64,000 nucleotides of DNA from an uncultured Saccharospirillaceae bacterium (GCA_947503895.1 CANNFT010000006.1:124001-188000); one strand, 5' to 3'. Counted from the first letter of the stretch, positions 1 to 9,136 are shown. Made by a program: numbers and translations. Notes: generated by a model from the sequence alone, not told the origin.

Positions 1-1159
1 TGGCCGCCAAGCTATGAACCGGCTGATTTCGGGTTAAGTCGAGTTTACTCATGTTTTCATGTGTCGGATCGAATGGAGATTGAAATGCACGGTCAATTGT
101 TAGCATCCAGTTGTAAAAAAATGCATCATTATTTTGCTTACGGAAGTCTCTGACTTCTGCAATTTTTTCACGCATGTATTGCGCAACAGCATTAGGGTCA
201 CCCACGATTATTTTGTACAGTGATTGCGCTTTTTTACCGAGGCAAGTGCCTATAAACTCATGAATTTGTTCAAAGTATTCGGCCGAATTTTCGGGGCCCG
301 TGAACACCACTGGAAAAGGAATCGCTTCATTGTTAGGGTGCAACAACATACCTAACAAATACAATATTTCTTCAGCCGTACCTGCACCACCCGGAAACAC
401 AATGATGCCATGAGCTAAACGAACAAATGCCTCCAATCGCTTTTCGATATCGGGCAAAATGACCAGCTCATTAACAATCGGATTCGGTGCTTCAGCTGCA
501 ATGATACTGGGTTCCGTAATGCCGACATACCGGCCTTGTTTATTGTGTTGTTTGGCATGGCCAATAGTGGCACCTTTCATTGGGCCTTTCATCGCGCCGG
601 GTCCGCATCCTGTGCCGACATCCATGCCGCGTAGGCCCATTTGATAACCGACGTCTTTTGTGTAGTCGTACTCTTCTCGCCCTATTGAATGGCCGCCCCA
701 ACAAATCACCAAATTGGGCAGGCGATTATATTTCAAGACTTGTGCATTGCGTAAAATATGAAAAACAGCATTAGTGATGTCTTCACCAGAGTCTAAATCG
801 AAGCGGTTGCTGTCCAGCACGGCATCATGGGTATAGACAATGTCCCTCAGCACAGAAAATAGGTGCTCACGAATACCAAATATCAGCTCATTGTCGACAA
901 ATGCATGCTCAGGGGCATTGATTAAATCCAACACAATCCCTCTGTCCATTTGAATGACCTGAATATCAAATGCGTTATATTCATCTTGTGAAGCAAAACA
1001 ATCATCACTGTGGGCACCGCAATTTAAGACAGCAAAAGCACAACGCTTCAGAATCTCGTGTAAGCCGCCTTCACTGGAATCCTTGAGGCAATTCACTTCT
1101 CGACGAGATAATACTCTCAGAGCGTTACGTGGGGTGATACGGGCATTAATAGCAGGCAT
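1..1159 (-). CDS. ppnN: Pyrimidine/purine nucleotide 5'-monophosphate nucleosidase PpnN (YgdH), 3'-truncated by window edge
   Basis: Translating the complement from the ATG at 1159 gives an open frame of 386 codons that runs off the left edge. It carries the LOG-family nucleotide-binding signatures GTGCGPGAMKGP (about residues 182-193) and PGGAGTAEE (about 254-262). The long N-terminal region before the LOG core and the overall size fit PpnN rather than the short cytokinin-type LOG enzymes; E. coli PpnN is about 454 residues, so some 70 C-terminal residues are missing here. The family cleaves the N-glycosidic bond of nucleoside monophosphates to base plus ribose-5-phosphate in the cytoplasm and is tuned by (p)ppGpp in E. 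coli. Family assignment is strong; regulation is by analogy only. Confidence 0.93.
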   Translation of the reverse strand, partial: MPAINARITPRNALRVLSRREVNCLKDSSEGGLHEILKRCAFAVLNCGAHSDDCFASQDEYNAFDIQVIQMDRGIVLDLINAPEHAFVDNELIFGIREHLFSVLRDIVYTHDAVLDSNRFDLDSGEDITNAVFHILRNAQVLKYNRLPNLVICWGGHSIGREEYDYTKDVGYQMGLRGMDVGTGCGPGAMKGPMKGATIGHAKQHNKQGRYVGITEPSIIAAEAPNPIVNELVILPDIEKRLEAFVRLAHGIIVFPGGAGTAEEILYLLGMLLHPNNEAIPFPVVFTGPENSAEYFEQIHEFIGTCLGKKAQSLYKIIVGDPNAVAQYMREKIAEVRDFRKQNNDAFFYNWMLTIDRAFQSPFDPTHENMSKLDLTRNQPVHSLAA

Positions 1160-1382
1160 ATATAAACTTCCTGTACGACTGAGTGTGAGGTTGATACGGC
1201 AGTAACGAATTGCAGGTTGTGGAATAGCTACAATACGACAAACTAATAACCAAAGCAGGTGTTAGCCGTTACCGTTTGTAATTCAGTAAAACTAAAAAAA
1301 AGGGTGCGCTAAATGACGATGACCGCGCGCTGGGCGGCAGTAAAATGATGAATGCAGGGGAGTAGTAGAGGTTGAGAAGATG

Positions 1383-1652
1383 TTAATCATATCTAGCTCC
1401 TAAATTCGTGCGGCTAACCGTGAATAGGCAGCGGCACACTATTGAGTCACCATCCGGCCCAAGATATTCACTTACCGTATAGAAGATTTCAGCAGCACAA
1501 ATATGATAACGATGTTTGAGTCCAGTGCTGAATGGGCGATAAGCGGCCATTGGATAATCGTTTAATAATGAAGAGTTTAGCAGCCATTGTGTATTTTCGT
1601 AATCGATTTTCTCATCAGGTTGCGAGCTCTGTGAATGAGCGCCGATTGGCAT
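1383..1652 (-). CDS. Small hypothetical protein downstream of CBS-domain gene
   Basis: An 89-codon frame whose ATG (1652-1650) directly abuts the stop codon of the upstream CBS-domain gene, so translational coupling is plausible. No signal peptide, membrane segment or known motif is visible; the protein is mixed alpha/beta in character with three cysteines in its C-terminal half. I do not recognise a family. The tight junction with the CBS gene supports it as real, but no independent ribosome binding site is seen and it could be a chance frame. Confidence 0.4.
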   Translation of the reverse strand: MPIGAHSQSSQPDEKIDYENTQWLLNSSLLNDYPMAAYRPFSTGLKHRYHICAAEIFYTVSEYLGPDGDSIVCRCLFTVSRTNLGARYD

Positions 1653-2300
1653 TTATGCCCACACTTGTAATGGCCCGTAGTGACTCATTACTTTCAATAA
1701 ATCGTATCGAGTCACTATGCCTAACACGTTTTTCTCTTCATTTACGATTGGTATGGCCCCCAGTTTTTCATCGAACATCCAAAAAGCTAGTTGGTGAATA
1801 TCGGTATTTGTCGTTGCGGCAAATACGCGGGTTTGCATCACTTTATCCACACCCGTTTCAATCGGTTGATTGCTGGCAAGCCAGCGCAGTATATCGCGTT
1901 CGGTGATCATTCCGACCAAGACATCTTGTGTCATGACGGGCAAGTGCCGTATACGGTGTTGCTCCATTAAGCGCCATGCGTCTTTTGCTGTTCGAGAGGT
2001 TAAAATCGTAACAGCTGGATGCGCCATTATTTCAGAAGCCAATTGAACGGTTTTAAATGATTCGTTTTGTTGGTAAGGGTTGGCTTCGGGCTTTTTATTC
2101 GTTGATCCAGATTGTCCTTGCTGAGTGGACGCATTGACGGCCTTAGCAGGATTTTCAGGAAATTTTGAAGGAGGCTCATGGTTTGAGCGCAAATTTTTCG
2201 TCGCTGCAACCGGAGTGACGCCATCTGTGGGTTGAGCAGCAGGTTTGCGCTCGTAGTGACGCTGTATCGCATGGCCCTGATCAATAATAAAAAATGGCAT
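1653..2300 (-). CDS. CBS-domain protein
   Basis: A 215-residue soluble protein. The first ~85 residues are polar, Pro/Gln/Ser-rich and probably disordered. Two tandem CBS domains follow: CBS1 about residues 90-150 (ends GMITERDILRWL) and CBS2 about 155-212 (ends GIVTRYDLLKVM). CBS pairs bind adenosine nucleotides and act as energy or ligand sensors, usually attached to an effector; here no effector domain is present, so it is a stand-alone Bateman module and its partner is unknown. The small frame 1383-1652 begins directly after its stop. Start chosen at the first ATG, which precedes the low-complexity region; later starts are possible. Confidence 0.8.
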   Translation of the reverse strand: MPFFIIDQGHAIQRHYERKPAAQPTDGVTPVAATKNLRSNHEPPSKFPENPAKAVNASTQQGQSGSTNKKPEANPYQQNESFKTVQLASEIMAHPAVTILTSRTAKDAWRLMEQHRIRHLPVMTQDVLVGMITERDILRWLASNQPIETGVDKVMQTRVFAATTNTDIHQLAFWMFDEKLGAIPIVNEEKNVLGIVTRYDLLKVMSHYGPLQVWA

Positions 2301-2387
2301 ACCGATTTTGCTCTTAGTCAGTGAGAGTGCTTGGGTTAATTTTCAAGAACGGTTCCTGATGATGTTTCTGTGCAAAATCGACGACCA

Positions 2388-3053
2388 TTATTGATCGCTC
2401 AATGGCGCACTGGGCTCAGCCGCACGTCCTTGCTTGATCCAATTGGTAAATAGCTGCCGCTCTTGTACGGGAGATTGTTGCCACCAGTATTTGAGCTGTT
2501 CGAAGTGCGGATTGGCGATTTCGTCGCTGGATTCTCGGTTTAAAAAAGACAGTGTTTTCGGGGCTAATTGTGGTATTCCCTGAACGTTTTGTTGCGCGCT
2601 CACAAGGGACAATTTCGGTGAGGTTGAAAATTGAAGCGCTTCGGCGTGCAGGCGAATGGCTGGGTGGGCGAATTTGAGAATTTCCCCCTTTTGGGTATGC
2701 AATTGAAAGAGTATCGGGGCGGATTGAATTTTTTCATGTTGATCGGCTCCGATCCTCCAAACCTGAGCATATCGAACCTGTAATGTGTGTCGTCCTGGCG
2801 GCAGGTACACGGTGGTAAGTCGATTCCTGAATAGTTGAGAATGTGTGTTTATGGGCTGTTGATTCCATTTAACGAGCTCAAATTGAGATGGCAGGCGTAA
2901 TTCTGCCAACTGCTGCTCAGGCAGCTGCGGCCCATCGTACAAATGCACAGCGCGTGTGTGACTGCACGCGCTGATATTTATGCACAACAGGGTCATACAC
3001 AAGCGGTGAAGGTGCTTGTTGAATGCTTGTATTAATTGCCACCAGTGGGACAT
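2388..3053 (-). CDS. DUF2057 (YccT/CsgI-like) family lipoprotein
   Basis: A 221-residue exported protein. A hydrophobic stretch ends in a lipobox (ISAC, Cys30), so the mature protein is probably lipid-anchored; translation may begin at the internal Met20. After the anchor the sequence LYDGPQLPEQQLAELRLP resembles the start of DUF2057 proteins, whose E. coli member YccT/CsgI inhibits curli assembly. The C-terminal half (about 115-221) is less typical. It stands alone, oriented away from the divergent purU. The family call rests on the N-terminal signature and overall size; function in this organism is unknown. Confidence 0.6.
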   Translation of the reverse strand: MSHWWQLIQAFNKHLHRLCMTLLCINISACSHTRAVHLYDGPQLPEQQLAELRLPSQFELVKWNQQPINTHSQLFRNRLTTVYLPPGRHTLQVRYAQVWRIGADQHEKIQSAPILFQLHTQKGEILKFAHPAIRLHAEALQFSTSPKLSLVSAQQNVQGIPQLAPKTLSFLNRESSDEIANPHFEQLKYWWQQSPVQERQLFTNWIKQGRAAEPSAPLSDQ

Positions 3054-3174
3054 GCTTGCGACCTATTAGAAATGAGGAAGCGGTGAAAGCAGTATTTTAT
3101 TCGTCATAGCCTGAAAACAAGCAAAAAACGTTCACGATTGAGGCGGAAATAGAACCAGATTCTTGTGCCGCAAC

Positions 3175-3180
3175 TATAAT
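3175..3180 (+). promoter_or_regulatory. Probable -10 element for purU
   Basis: A perfect TATAAT hexamer lies about 40 bases upstream of the purU start. No good -35 hexamer is seen at 16-18 bases spacing, so this is a weak inference from the -10 match and its position. Confidence 0.35.
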
Positions 3181-3220
3181 CCGTTTATAACGAGCGCCGT
3201 AGCAGTAAAAGGCCAATTTT

Positions 3221-4072
3221 ATGGAACATACATATCGACTCGTCATTTCTTGCCCAGACCGGGTAGGCATCGTAGCCAAGGTCGGGGAGTTCGTCTCTCA
3301 GCACGGTGGTTGGATCGTAGAAGCTAATCATTATTCGGATGCTGCGAGCGACTGGTTTTTTATGCGTCATTGCATTCGAGCCGACTCACTACCATTTGGC
3401 CTTCAAGACTTCCGTGAAAAGTTTCAACCCATCGCCGACGAGTTTGGTATGGAGTGGGCAATCACTGACTCGCAATCCCCGAAGAAAATGGTGTTGTTGG
3501 CCAGTAAAGACAGCCACTGCCTAGCCGATTTGTTGCACCGCTGGCATTCAAAAGAACTCTACTGCGACATCCCCTGTGTCATTTCTAACCATGAAGACTT
3601 GCGCAGCATGGTGGAATGGCATGGCATACCGTTTTTCCATGTCCCTGTGGATAAGAACAACAAGGCTGAACACTTTGCCAAAGTGAGCCGCATCATTGCA
3701 GAACACAAAGCCGATGCCATAGTACTGGCGCGGTACATGCAAATTTTACCGGCTGATGTGTGTGAGACCTATGAAGGTCGGGTGATCAATATACACCACA
3801 GCTTCCTGCCGTCTTTTGTAGGAGCAAAGCCTTACCATCAAGCGGCTGAACGAGGTGTGAAGCTTATTGGGGCAACGTGCCATTATGTCACCAGCGAATT
3901 GGATGCTGGGCCGATAATCGATCAGGACGTTATTCGAATTAGCCACAAAGACAAAGTGGAAGACATGGTGAGGTTGGGCAAAGACGTTGAAAAAATGGTG
4001 CTCAGTCGTGGTGTGCGTTTTCACTTAGAAGACCGTGTACTGCGACACGGCAATAAAACCATCGTATTTTAA
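3221..4072 (+). CDS. purU: Formyltetrahydrofolate deformylase PurU
   Basis: A 283-residue protein, the usual length for PurU. It opens with an ACT domain (about residues 5-80, SCPDRVGIVAKV) and continues with a formyltransferase fold containing ARYMQILP, the catalytic-loop segment INIHHSFLPSF (about 189-199) and the ELDAGPIIDQD segment with its conserved Asp. The enzyme hydrolyses 10-formyl-THF to THF and formate, supplying formate to PurT and balancing one-carbon pools; the ACT domain senses Met/Gly in E. coli. It is a single-gene unit followed by a strong terminator at 4137-4169. Confidence 0.97.
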   Translation: MEHTYRLVISCPDRVGIVAKVGEFVSQHGGWIVEANHYSDAASDWFFMRHCIRADSLPFGLQDFREKFQPIADEFGMEWAITDSQSPKKMVLLASKDSHCLADLLHRWHSKELYCDIPCVISNHEDLRSMVEWHGIPFFHVPVDKNNKAEHFAKVSRIIAEHKADAIVLARYMQILPADVCETYEGRVINIHHSFLPSFVGAKPYHQAAERGVKLIGATCHYVTSELDAGPIIDQDVIRISHKDKVEDMVRLGKDVEKMVLSRGVRFHLEDRVLRHGNKTIVF

Positions 4073-4136
4073 GCTTCAAACTGGGGAAATTTTGTGTCGT
4101 TGGTATCCGTGCAATAGGGCGATGCGATTACAACCT

Positions 4137-4169
4137 AAAAGGCCGATGACGATGTCATCGGCCTTTTTT
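4137..4169 (+). terminator. Rho-independent terminator after purU
   Basis: Arms AAGGCCGATGAC (4139-4150) and GTCATCGGCCTT (4154-4165) pair perfectly around a 3-base loop, followed by a run of T (4164-4169) and preceded by A4. It lies between convergent purU and the coiled-coil gene and the A/T tails on both sides would let it serve both. Confidence 0.9.
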
Positions 4170-4194
4170 GTGCGCATTATCCGTGAATACCCCA

Positions 4195-5238
4195 TTACTC
4201 CGCGTTTAATAACGACATGGAACGTCCTGGGTGCAATGTAATTTTAGGCGAACCATTAGAAACGATTTGATTGCTGTGTCGTAATCTAAATTCGCGGTCA
4301 ATTCGGCGAACACATAGCGTCAATCGGACTGTTAACCAACGGTAGTCTTGAGGTGTGCGAGTGTGTAATACCACGGACGCTTCGTTATCGAGCACTTCTT
4401 TACAAACAGGCTCAAGTGCTTTTCGGATGTCGCTGGATGATCGCTCGTCGATAATGCCCTGATCGAGAGAAAACTGAGCAATGGGTTTCGAATCTTCTTT
4501 GGCATTTTTAAGGGCTTCCGCAGCTTTGGCTTGCTGGGCTTTCAAAGCAGTTAGCTTAGCGACTTCTGCACGTCTTGCTTCTTCTTCTCGACTTTTTTCA
4601 GCCAATTGCTTTTCTAACGCTGCTTTCTCTTTCGCTAGTTTGCGTGCTTTTTCAGCGGCGGCTTTCTCGGCAGCGATTTGCTTTTTACGTTTTGCCTCTT
4701 GCGCTCGCTTAGCTGCTTTGGCTTTAGCCGCTTTCTCTTTATCGGCCTTGGCTTTTGCAGCTTTACTGTTGTCCTTTTTAGGTGCGGCTTTTTTCGGTGC
4801 AGCCGGTGTCGCTTTTGCTTTTTGTGGCGCTGGTTGCGGAGCCGCAGCTGCGGTGGATTGACCACCTGAATAGACGGCATCCAGTTTATCTTGTGCGGTT
4901 TCCAGTCCCGGCGTTAAGTAGGCCACCATCCATGCTTTGTCCAAATACCCTTGCGCTTTGTCATATTGCTTGGTGCTAATGGCTTTATTGGCAAGCTTCA
5001 CATAGAATTCGCCCACTTTATAAACACGAGTATTTATACGTTGGTCGTAGGGTGCGATGGCTTTGAATTGCCAGATACCTTCTATGGCGTTATTGCCTAC
5101 AGGTGAACTTAATCGGCTGGCGGAAATATCGGCATCAATCTTGGACAGTAATGTATCCAGTTTGGCGTTCGCCATAACCAGTGGAGTGATCAGAAGTGCC
5201 AGAGTGGCAGCACATGCCGACTTCACTAAACGATTCAT
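4195..5238 (-). CDS. Secreted Ala/Lys-rich coiled-coil protein of unknown function
   Basis: A 347-residue protein with a clear Sec signal peptide (about residues 1-23, ending VMANA). A helical region (about 25-120) is followed by a Pro/Ala linker, then roughly 110 residues of Ala/Lys/Glu-rich heptad-like sequence (about 135-250) resembling the TolA stalk, and a C-terminal globular part (about 255-347) with three Cys and many Arg. It lacks the TolA membrane anchor and genomic context, so it is not TolA. The C-terminal domain is not recognised. The gene is monocistronic. A periplasmic spacer or envelope-structure role is a guess from the stalk. Confidence 0.7.
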   Translation of the reverse strand: MNRLVKSACAATLALLITPLVMANAKLDTLLSKIDADISASRLSSPVGNNAIEGIWQFKAIAPYDQRINTRVYKVGEFYVKLANKAISTKQYDKAQGYLDKAWMVAYLTPGLETAQDKLDAVYSGGQSTAAAAPQPAPQKAKATPAAPKKAAPKKDNSKAAKAKADKEKAAKAKAAKRAQEAKRKKQIAAEKAAAEKARKLAKEKAALEKQLAEKSREEEARRAEVAKLTALKAQQAKAAEALKNAKEDSKPIAQFSLDQGIIDERSSSDIRKALEPVCKEVLDNEASVVLHTRTPQDYRWLTVRLTLCVRRIDREFRLRHSNQIVSNGSPKITLHPGRSMSLLNAE

Positions 5239-5381
5239 AGATAATACTCAGATTGTTGTTTTTATAAGCGTATTCGTGGCCATTATTGCCCACCCTAATG
5301 GGTGAATGCAACGTCTCGGCTAGTCTGAATGAGCTAAATTTAACCATATTAGTACGTTGGTACATCACAAAAGAGGTCGTT

Positions 5382-5663
5382 ATGCTCCGTTGGGGAATGA
5401 TAATGCTGTTCTTACCCAGTGTTTTGCTTATAACGCATTACATGATAGAAGCCCAGGATGTGGCCACATGCGTCCAAAATAAAGGCAGTTGGGACTACGT
5501 TAAAGGACTATGCGACTCAGTAGCGAAACATGAGTTTATTGCTTACTCGGCCAGATACGGCCTTTGGGTTAACTTAGGTATGCTCGTTTCCATTATTGGC
5601 CTGATCTTGGGTACCATCGGTATGATCACCAAGGGTATGACGCAGCCAAAAGATAGGGCTTGA
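5382..5663 (+). CDS. Small inner-membrane protein, unknown function
   Basis: A 93-residue protein starting at the ATG at 5382, which has AGAGG six bases upstream; the open frame extends further upstream but without a ribosome binding site. Two hydrophobic segments (about residues 4-22 and 62-84) bracket a ~40-residue polar loop with two cysteines, suggesting a two-pass protein with a disulfide-capable periplasmic loop. It ends 24 bases before the NUDIX gene and may be cotranscribed with it. No family recognised. Confidence 0.65.
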   Translation: MLRWGMIMLFLPSVLLITHYMIEAQDVATCVQNKGSWDYVKGLCDSVAKHEFIAYSARYGLWVNLGMLVSIIGLILGTIGMITKGMTQPKDRA

Positions 5664-5687
5664 TGGAAGAGATATAAGGTTAACCAA

Positions 5688-6203
5688 ATGACACAATATT
5701 TAGCGCCTTCTAATGATTACTGTTCGCATTGTGGTGCGCGTACAAAGCAAATATGGGTGGAAGGGCTACCGTTCAAGGGATGCGCGGTCGAGTGTGGTTT
5801 CGTTCACTGGAATAATCCAACGCCCGTGGTGGCAGTGGTGGTTGAAACGCCGCAAGGTGTTGTATTGGCTCATAACGTGGCTTGGCCAGAAAACGTATTT
5901 AGCATTATTACGGGATTTTTAGACGCGCATGAATTACCGGAAGAATGTGCAGTGCGCGAAACACGAGAAGAGTTAGGCTTAAAAGCTTATGCGCCCAAGT
6001 TCATTGGCCATTATATGTTTAAGGCGAAGAACCAACTCATTATTGGGTACTCGGTTAAAGCGGAAGGTGACGTGGTGCTGAACCATGAACTCGATGATTA
6101 TAAAATTATTCCGTCAGATAAATTACAAGGATGGCCAGGGCAAACAGGTCAAACAGTATCGGACTGGGTTCACTTAAATCGGTTTTTAAAGCGTAATGTT
6201 TAA
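5688..6203 (+). CDS. NUDIX hydrolase with N-terminal zinc ribbon
   Basis: A 171-residue protein with a full Nudix box GX5EX7REUXEEXGU (about residues 75-97, containing RETREELGL), the site that binds metal and cleaves nucleoside-diphosphate-X substrates. An N-terminal CSHCG with further Cys at about residues 30-34 forms a probable zinc ribbon, as in NudC-like and related NUDIX subfamilies, but the length is much shorter than NudC. The start has AAGG seven bases upstream. Substrate cannot be named. It shares direction with the small membrane protein 24 bases upstream. Confidence 0.88.
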   Translation: MTQYLAPSNDYCSHCGARTKQIWVEGLPFKGCAVECGFVHWNNPTPVVAVVVETPQGVVLAHNVAWPENVFSIITGFLDAHELPEECAVRETREELGLKAYAPKFIGHYMFKAKNQLIIGYSVKAEGDVVLNHELDDYKIIPSDKLQGWPGQTGQTVSDWVHLNRFLKRNV

Positions 6204-6224
6204 TCTCGCTTAAATAACCTAATC

Positions 6225-6262
6225 ATGGGATGCTCCGCAATCGTTATTTCTCTGCATCCCAT
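6225..6262. terminator. Possible stem-loop between convergent NUDIX and ychJ genes
   Basis: Nine-base perfect arms (ATGGGATGC 6225-6233 and GCATCCCAT 6254-6262) enclose a 20-base loop in the gap between convergent genes. There is no long T run, so termination efficiency is doubtful. Confidence 0.35.
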
Positions 6263-6284
6263 TTAAGGTGTCTTTAAAAAAGAA

Positions 6285-6749
6285 TCACACTGCGCAACAT
6301 TTCTTAAATTTTTTCCCGCTGCCACAAAGGCAAACATCATTGCGTGATGGCTTATATTCACTAAACGATGCGTCGCCATCTACATACTGCCAGCGTCCTT
6401 GGTCATGACTAAAGCGAGACACTTCTTCTAGGCAACCATAACTTTGCTTTTCCGATGGATTGTCCTCTTTAAAGTATGCCTTAAAATGAACAGTATTTGA
6501 TTCGGAATGAATAATGTCGAGCTTTAGCCAGTGATCATTCGTTGGCGATAACTCGGTGGGCCGAGTGCTTGGATGCCAACTTTCCAGTAAATACGCTGTT
6601 AAATTAAGAGCGAAAGCACTGAAGCGTGAACGCATTAACTGTTCACAGGTATCAGGAGACTGACCAAGATGAAACCTTTGGCAACATGCCTCATAGGTTT
6701 TTTGAGTCGCTGCCAATTTTTGACAAGGACAAATATTTTTTTCATTCAT
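6285..6749 (-). CDS. YchJ family protein with paired SEC-C motifs
   Basis: A 154-residue protein with a Cys/His cluster at each end: CPC...CC near residues 7-23 and CLCGSGKKFKKCC at the C-terminus, the SEC-C zinc-binding signature. The segment EQLMRSRFSAF (about 40-50) is the YchJ hallmark. The central NTF2-like domain binds an unknown ligand; the biochemical role of YchJ is not established. It lies 31 bases downstream of the DUF3549 gene in the same direction and may share its transcript. Confidence 0.9.
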   Translation of the reverse strand: MNEKNICPCQKLAATQKTYEACCQRFHLGQSPDTCEQLMRSRFSAFALNLTAYLLESWHPSTRPTELSPTNDHWLKLDIIHSESNTVHFKAYFKEDNPSEKQSYGCLEEVSRFSHDQGRWQYVDGDASFSEYKPSRNDVCLCGSGKKFKKCCAV

Positions 6750-6780
6750 AACGCGCAGTGATATCTAAAGGAAATTTAAA

Positions 6781-7824
6781 TTAACGGCTCTGTATATCTT
6801 GCAGTAAGGCTTGCATTGCATGACCTAAAATTTCAGCGCGATCCGGTGCGCGTAATGCAGATAGATATAAATTACGCGTTCCAGGCAAAAAGAGTAAATC
6901 ACTCATGATTTTCTTGAAGGCAGAAAAATCATTGTCCAAGTTGGCTAGTCTTTCTAAAAATACAGGGATCAACTCTGGCGTGAAGGCTAAGTCATCAAAG
7001 TTTCGTGTTGCGAATGCCAATAACGTGGCGACCTCGCTGCTATAAATTGAATTAATCCACTGTTTCCATGCTTCAATGCGTAACGTATCTGCCTGACATG
7101 CGCCGACGATGCGCATTCCAGCTTCAACCGCACTGGTATTGTCTTCTAAGGTTAAGTCTTGCAGTAATCGCTTCAACGCAATTTCACCTAGATCAAAGGG
7201 TATCGATTGATGCTCTAAGCTCTGCGCCAATGCAAGATATGGCTCAGCGGGTAGCAAGGGTAAACTCGCTTTTATTAGCGTCAAATGATCGAGCGCGCGA
7301 GCAGATAAATCTGCTAAACCTTGAAACCCGATCTCTTGCCAGTGATTAAAAGACAGAGGATTCATGTTACCTGCTTTTAAATAATTGATCACGGTATCAA
7401 AATGGGAAGATGGTTTTCTCCGTGCGCTGGCTTGAACGATGGCATGCAGACTGGCACGGCGAACATCATCTGGGTTAAATGAAAAAGGATTATCTTTTAA
7501 AGGATCTTCGATTTCACTGTCTGCCTTTAAAGGCGTTTGAGAAAGTGCAAGAAAACGCTGTACGAGATCGTCACGTACGGCAGGAACCACATTACCTTGT
7601 TCATCCAGTGGCCACTTTAAAAACCACAACGTTTCGTTTTCTGGCTGCTTGGGCTGTGAAATATACAACGCTAGCCAAGCATGTTGGAGGTAAGGATAGG
7701 GATACTGTGTGTTGAGAGTCTCAAACTGCAAAAACAATTGTTTGTCCAGCTTACGAATGCGACGACCGACATCATAAATACGGTATTGACCATCAAGCTG
7801 TGAAAGGTACTCTGTTAAATTCAT
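6781..7824 (-). CDS. DUF3549 family protein
   Basis: A 347-residue soluble protein matching DUF3549 as known from Pseudomonas and relatives, with the typical opening (MNLTEYLSQLDGQYRIYDVG) and full family length. It appears almost entirely alpha-helical in its C-terminal two thirds, suggesting an ARM/HEAT-like scaffold. No catalytic motif is visible and no function is known. It precedes ychJ in the same direction. Confidence 0.8.
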   Translation of the reverse strand: MNLTEYLSQLDGQYRIYDVGRRIRKLDKQLFLQFETLNTQYPYPYLQHAWLALYISQPKQPENETLWFLKWPLDEQGNVVPAVRDDLVQRFLALSQTPLKADSEIEDPLKDNPFSFNPDDVRRASLHAIVQASARRKPSSHFDTVINYLKAGNMNPLSFNHWQEIGFQGLADLSARALDHLTLIKASLPLLPAEPYLALAQSLEHQSIPFDLGEIALKRLLQDLTLEDNTSAVEAGMRIVGACQADTLRIEAWKQWINSIYSSEVATLLAFATRNFDDLAFTPELIPVFLERLANLDNDFSAFKKIMSDLLFLPGTRNLYLSALRAPDRAEILGHAMQALLQDIQSR

Positions 7825-7907
7825 TCGAAATCTCTGCTAGGGAAGCGCATGGGTGGATCAGGATGCGCGCAGGCCCACGTTGTGTAACCCACCGATATTT
7901 GGCCGAA

Positions 7908-8678
7908 TTATATCGTAAGCCAACCGTGTATCGCGAGTAGAACGACGTAAGTTAGAATTTCTTGAATTTGTTGGCTCGCACCGAGGGCATCACCTGTGTA
8001 GCCTTGAAGGCGGCGCCAAAACCAACGCTTGATATACATAAATGCCAGTGTGCCGACTAAGATGACCGCCAGTGCTTGCTGCCAACCAAGCATCAATAAG
8101 GGTAATAGTGCGAAGGTCCAACAAATCGCCAGATCACTGCTGTTAAGTGTTCTTGCGACGGGTTTTGCCTTGCTTTGGCGATCGAGCTGAACATAGGGCA
8201 GCACGGCAATGAGAGAAATGCTCCAAGCTCGGCTGAGCCCGTGAGCAGCCAGTAATGCCCAAAATAAATCCTTCAACGGAAGGCTGATCAACGAAGCATA
8301 CTTTAAAGCGAGCATCGCGGATAATCCTGCCACGCCATAAGTGCCTAAGCGGCTGTCCTTCATGATTCTTAATATATCTTCTGTGGTCCATCCCCCGCCA
8401 AAGCCATCGCATAAATCGGCGAAACCATCTTCATGGAACGCGCCTGTGGCCAGTAAACTCGCTGTCATGCCCAATAAAATACTAATCGATATCGGCAGCA
8501 CCATTGAGGATAAGTAGATCACGGCGAAGGTGAGGCCCGCGATGAACCATCCGACGAAGGAGAAGTATCGACTCCCTCGATTGAGGTAGTCATCGTTAAA
8601 TACTACCCAGCTAGGCGCTGGTATTCTTGTGTAAAACGTCAGTGCATTGAAAAAGTACATAAGCTGTAATTTCAGCAT
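7908..8678 (-). CDS. cobS: Adenosylcobinamide-GDP ribazoletransferase CobS
   Basis: A 256-residue polytopic membrane protein of normal CobS length. The conserved block GAFHEDGFADLCDGFGGGW followed by RIMKDSRLGTYG (about residues 80-117) is the family signature with the acidic residues that bind metal. CobS joins adenosylcobinamide-GDP with alpha-ribazole phosphate in the last assembly step of the adenosylcobalamin nucleotide loop. No other cobalamin gene and no cobalamin riboswitch is visible nearby, so the rest of the salvage pathway must lie elsewhere. Confidence 0.95.
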   Translation of the reverse strand: MLKLQLMYFFNALTFYTRIPAPSWVVFNDDYLNRGSRYFSFVGWFIAGLTFAVIYLSSMVLPISISILLGMTASLLATGAFHEDGFADLCDGFGGGWTTEDILRIMKDSRLGTYGVAGLSAMLALKYASLISLPLKDLFWALLAAHGLSRAWSISLIAVLPYVQLDRQSKAKPVARTLNSSDLAICWTFALLPLLMLGWQQALAVILVGTLAFMYIKRWFWRRLQGYTGDALGASQQIQEILTYVVLLAIHGWLTI

Positions 8679-8809
8679 GCTTTATCTCGATTGCTCATAA
8701 AATCCCGTATAATCGTCGCGATTTAACAAGGTTACAGCACATTGAGCAAGTTGGGTCTTGTGCGTGTGAATAACCTCAAAAATTTTGTGATGGATCAGAC
8801 CAAGCCCCT

Positions 8810-9136
8810 ATGACCACAACTCAAGAATACAATGCGTTGAAGCAGCTTATCGTTCATTTAGAATCCGCTTTGCGGGCGGCTCAGTGTTGGAGCGCTAATC
8901 CGCCATCTAAAAAAGCCCTTGCGAGTGAGCAACCGTTTTGTATTGATACGCTCTCGTTTGATCAATGGCTTCAGTTTGTCTTTATTCCAAAAATCAACAC
9001 GTTGATAGCGCAAGGTAAAGCCTTACCTTCAGAAAGTAATATTGCGCCATTAGCAAAGCAAGTGATGTCGCAACATGTGGAAGTTGTTGAAACATTAGCC
9101 GCAATTGATGCTTTGATAACCAACGGCTATCAATAA
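8810..9136 (+). CDS. YqcC family protein
   Basis: A 108-residue small helical protein with the YqcC-type segment FDQWLQFVFIPKINTLI (about residues 48-64). Family function is unknown; in many gammaproteobacteria the gene neighbours truC. A TATAAT at 8708-8713, about 100 bases upstream, may be its -10. It is followed by nearly 400 bases without a gene. Confidence 0.85.
   Translation: MTTTQEYNALKQLIVHLESALRAAQCWSANPPSKKALASEQPFCIDTLSFDQWLQFVFIPKINTLIAQGKALPSESNIAPLAKQVMSQHVEVVETLAAIDALITNGYQ

Noticed and set aside
4481..4861. 126-codon plus-strand frame
   Set aside because: Antisense shadow of the Ala/Lys-rich coiled-coil gene; the low-complexity codons keep the opposite strand open.
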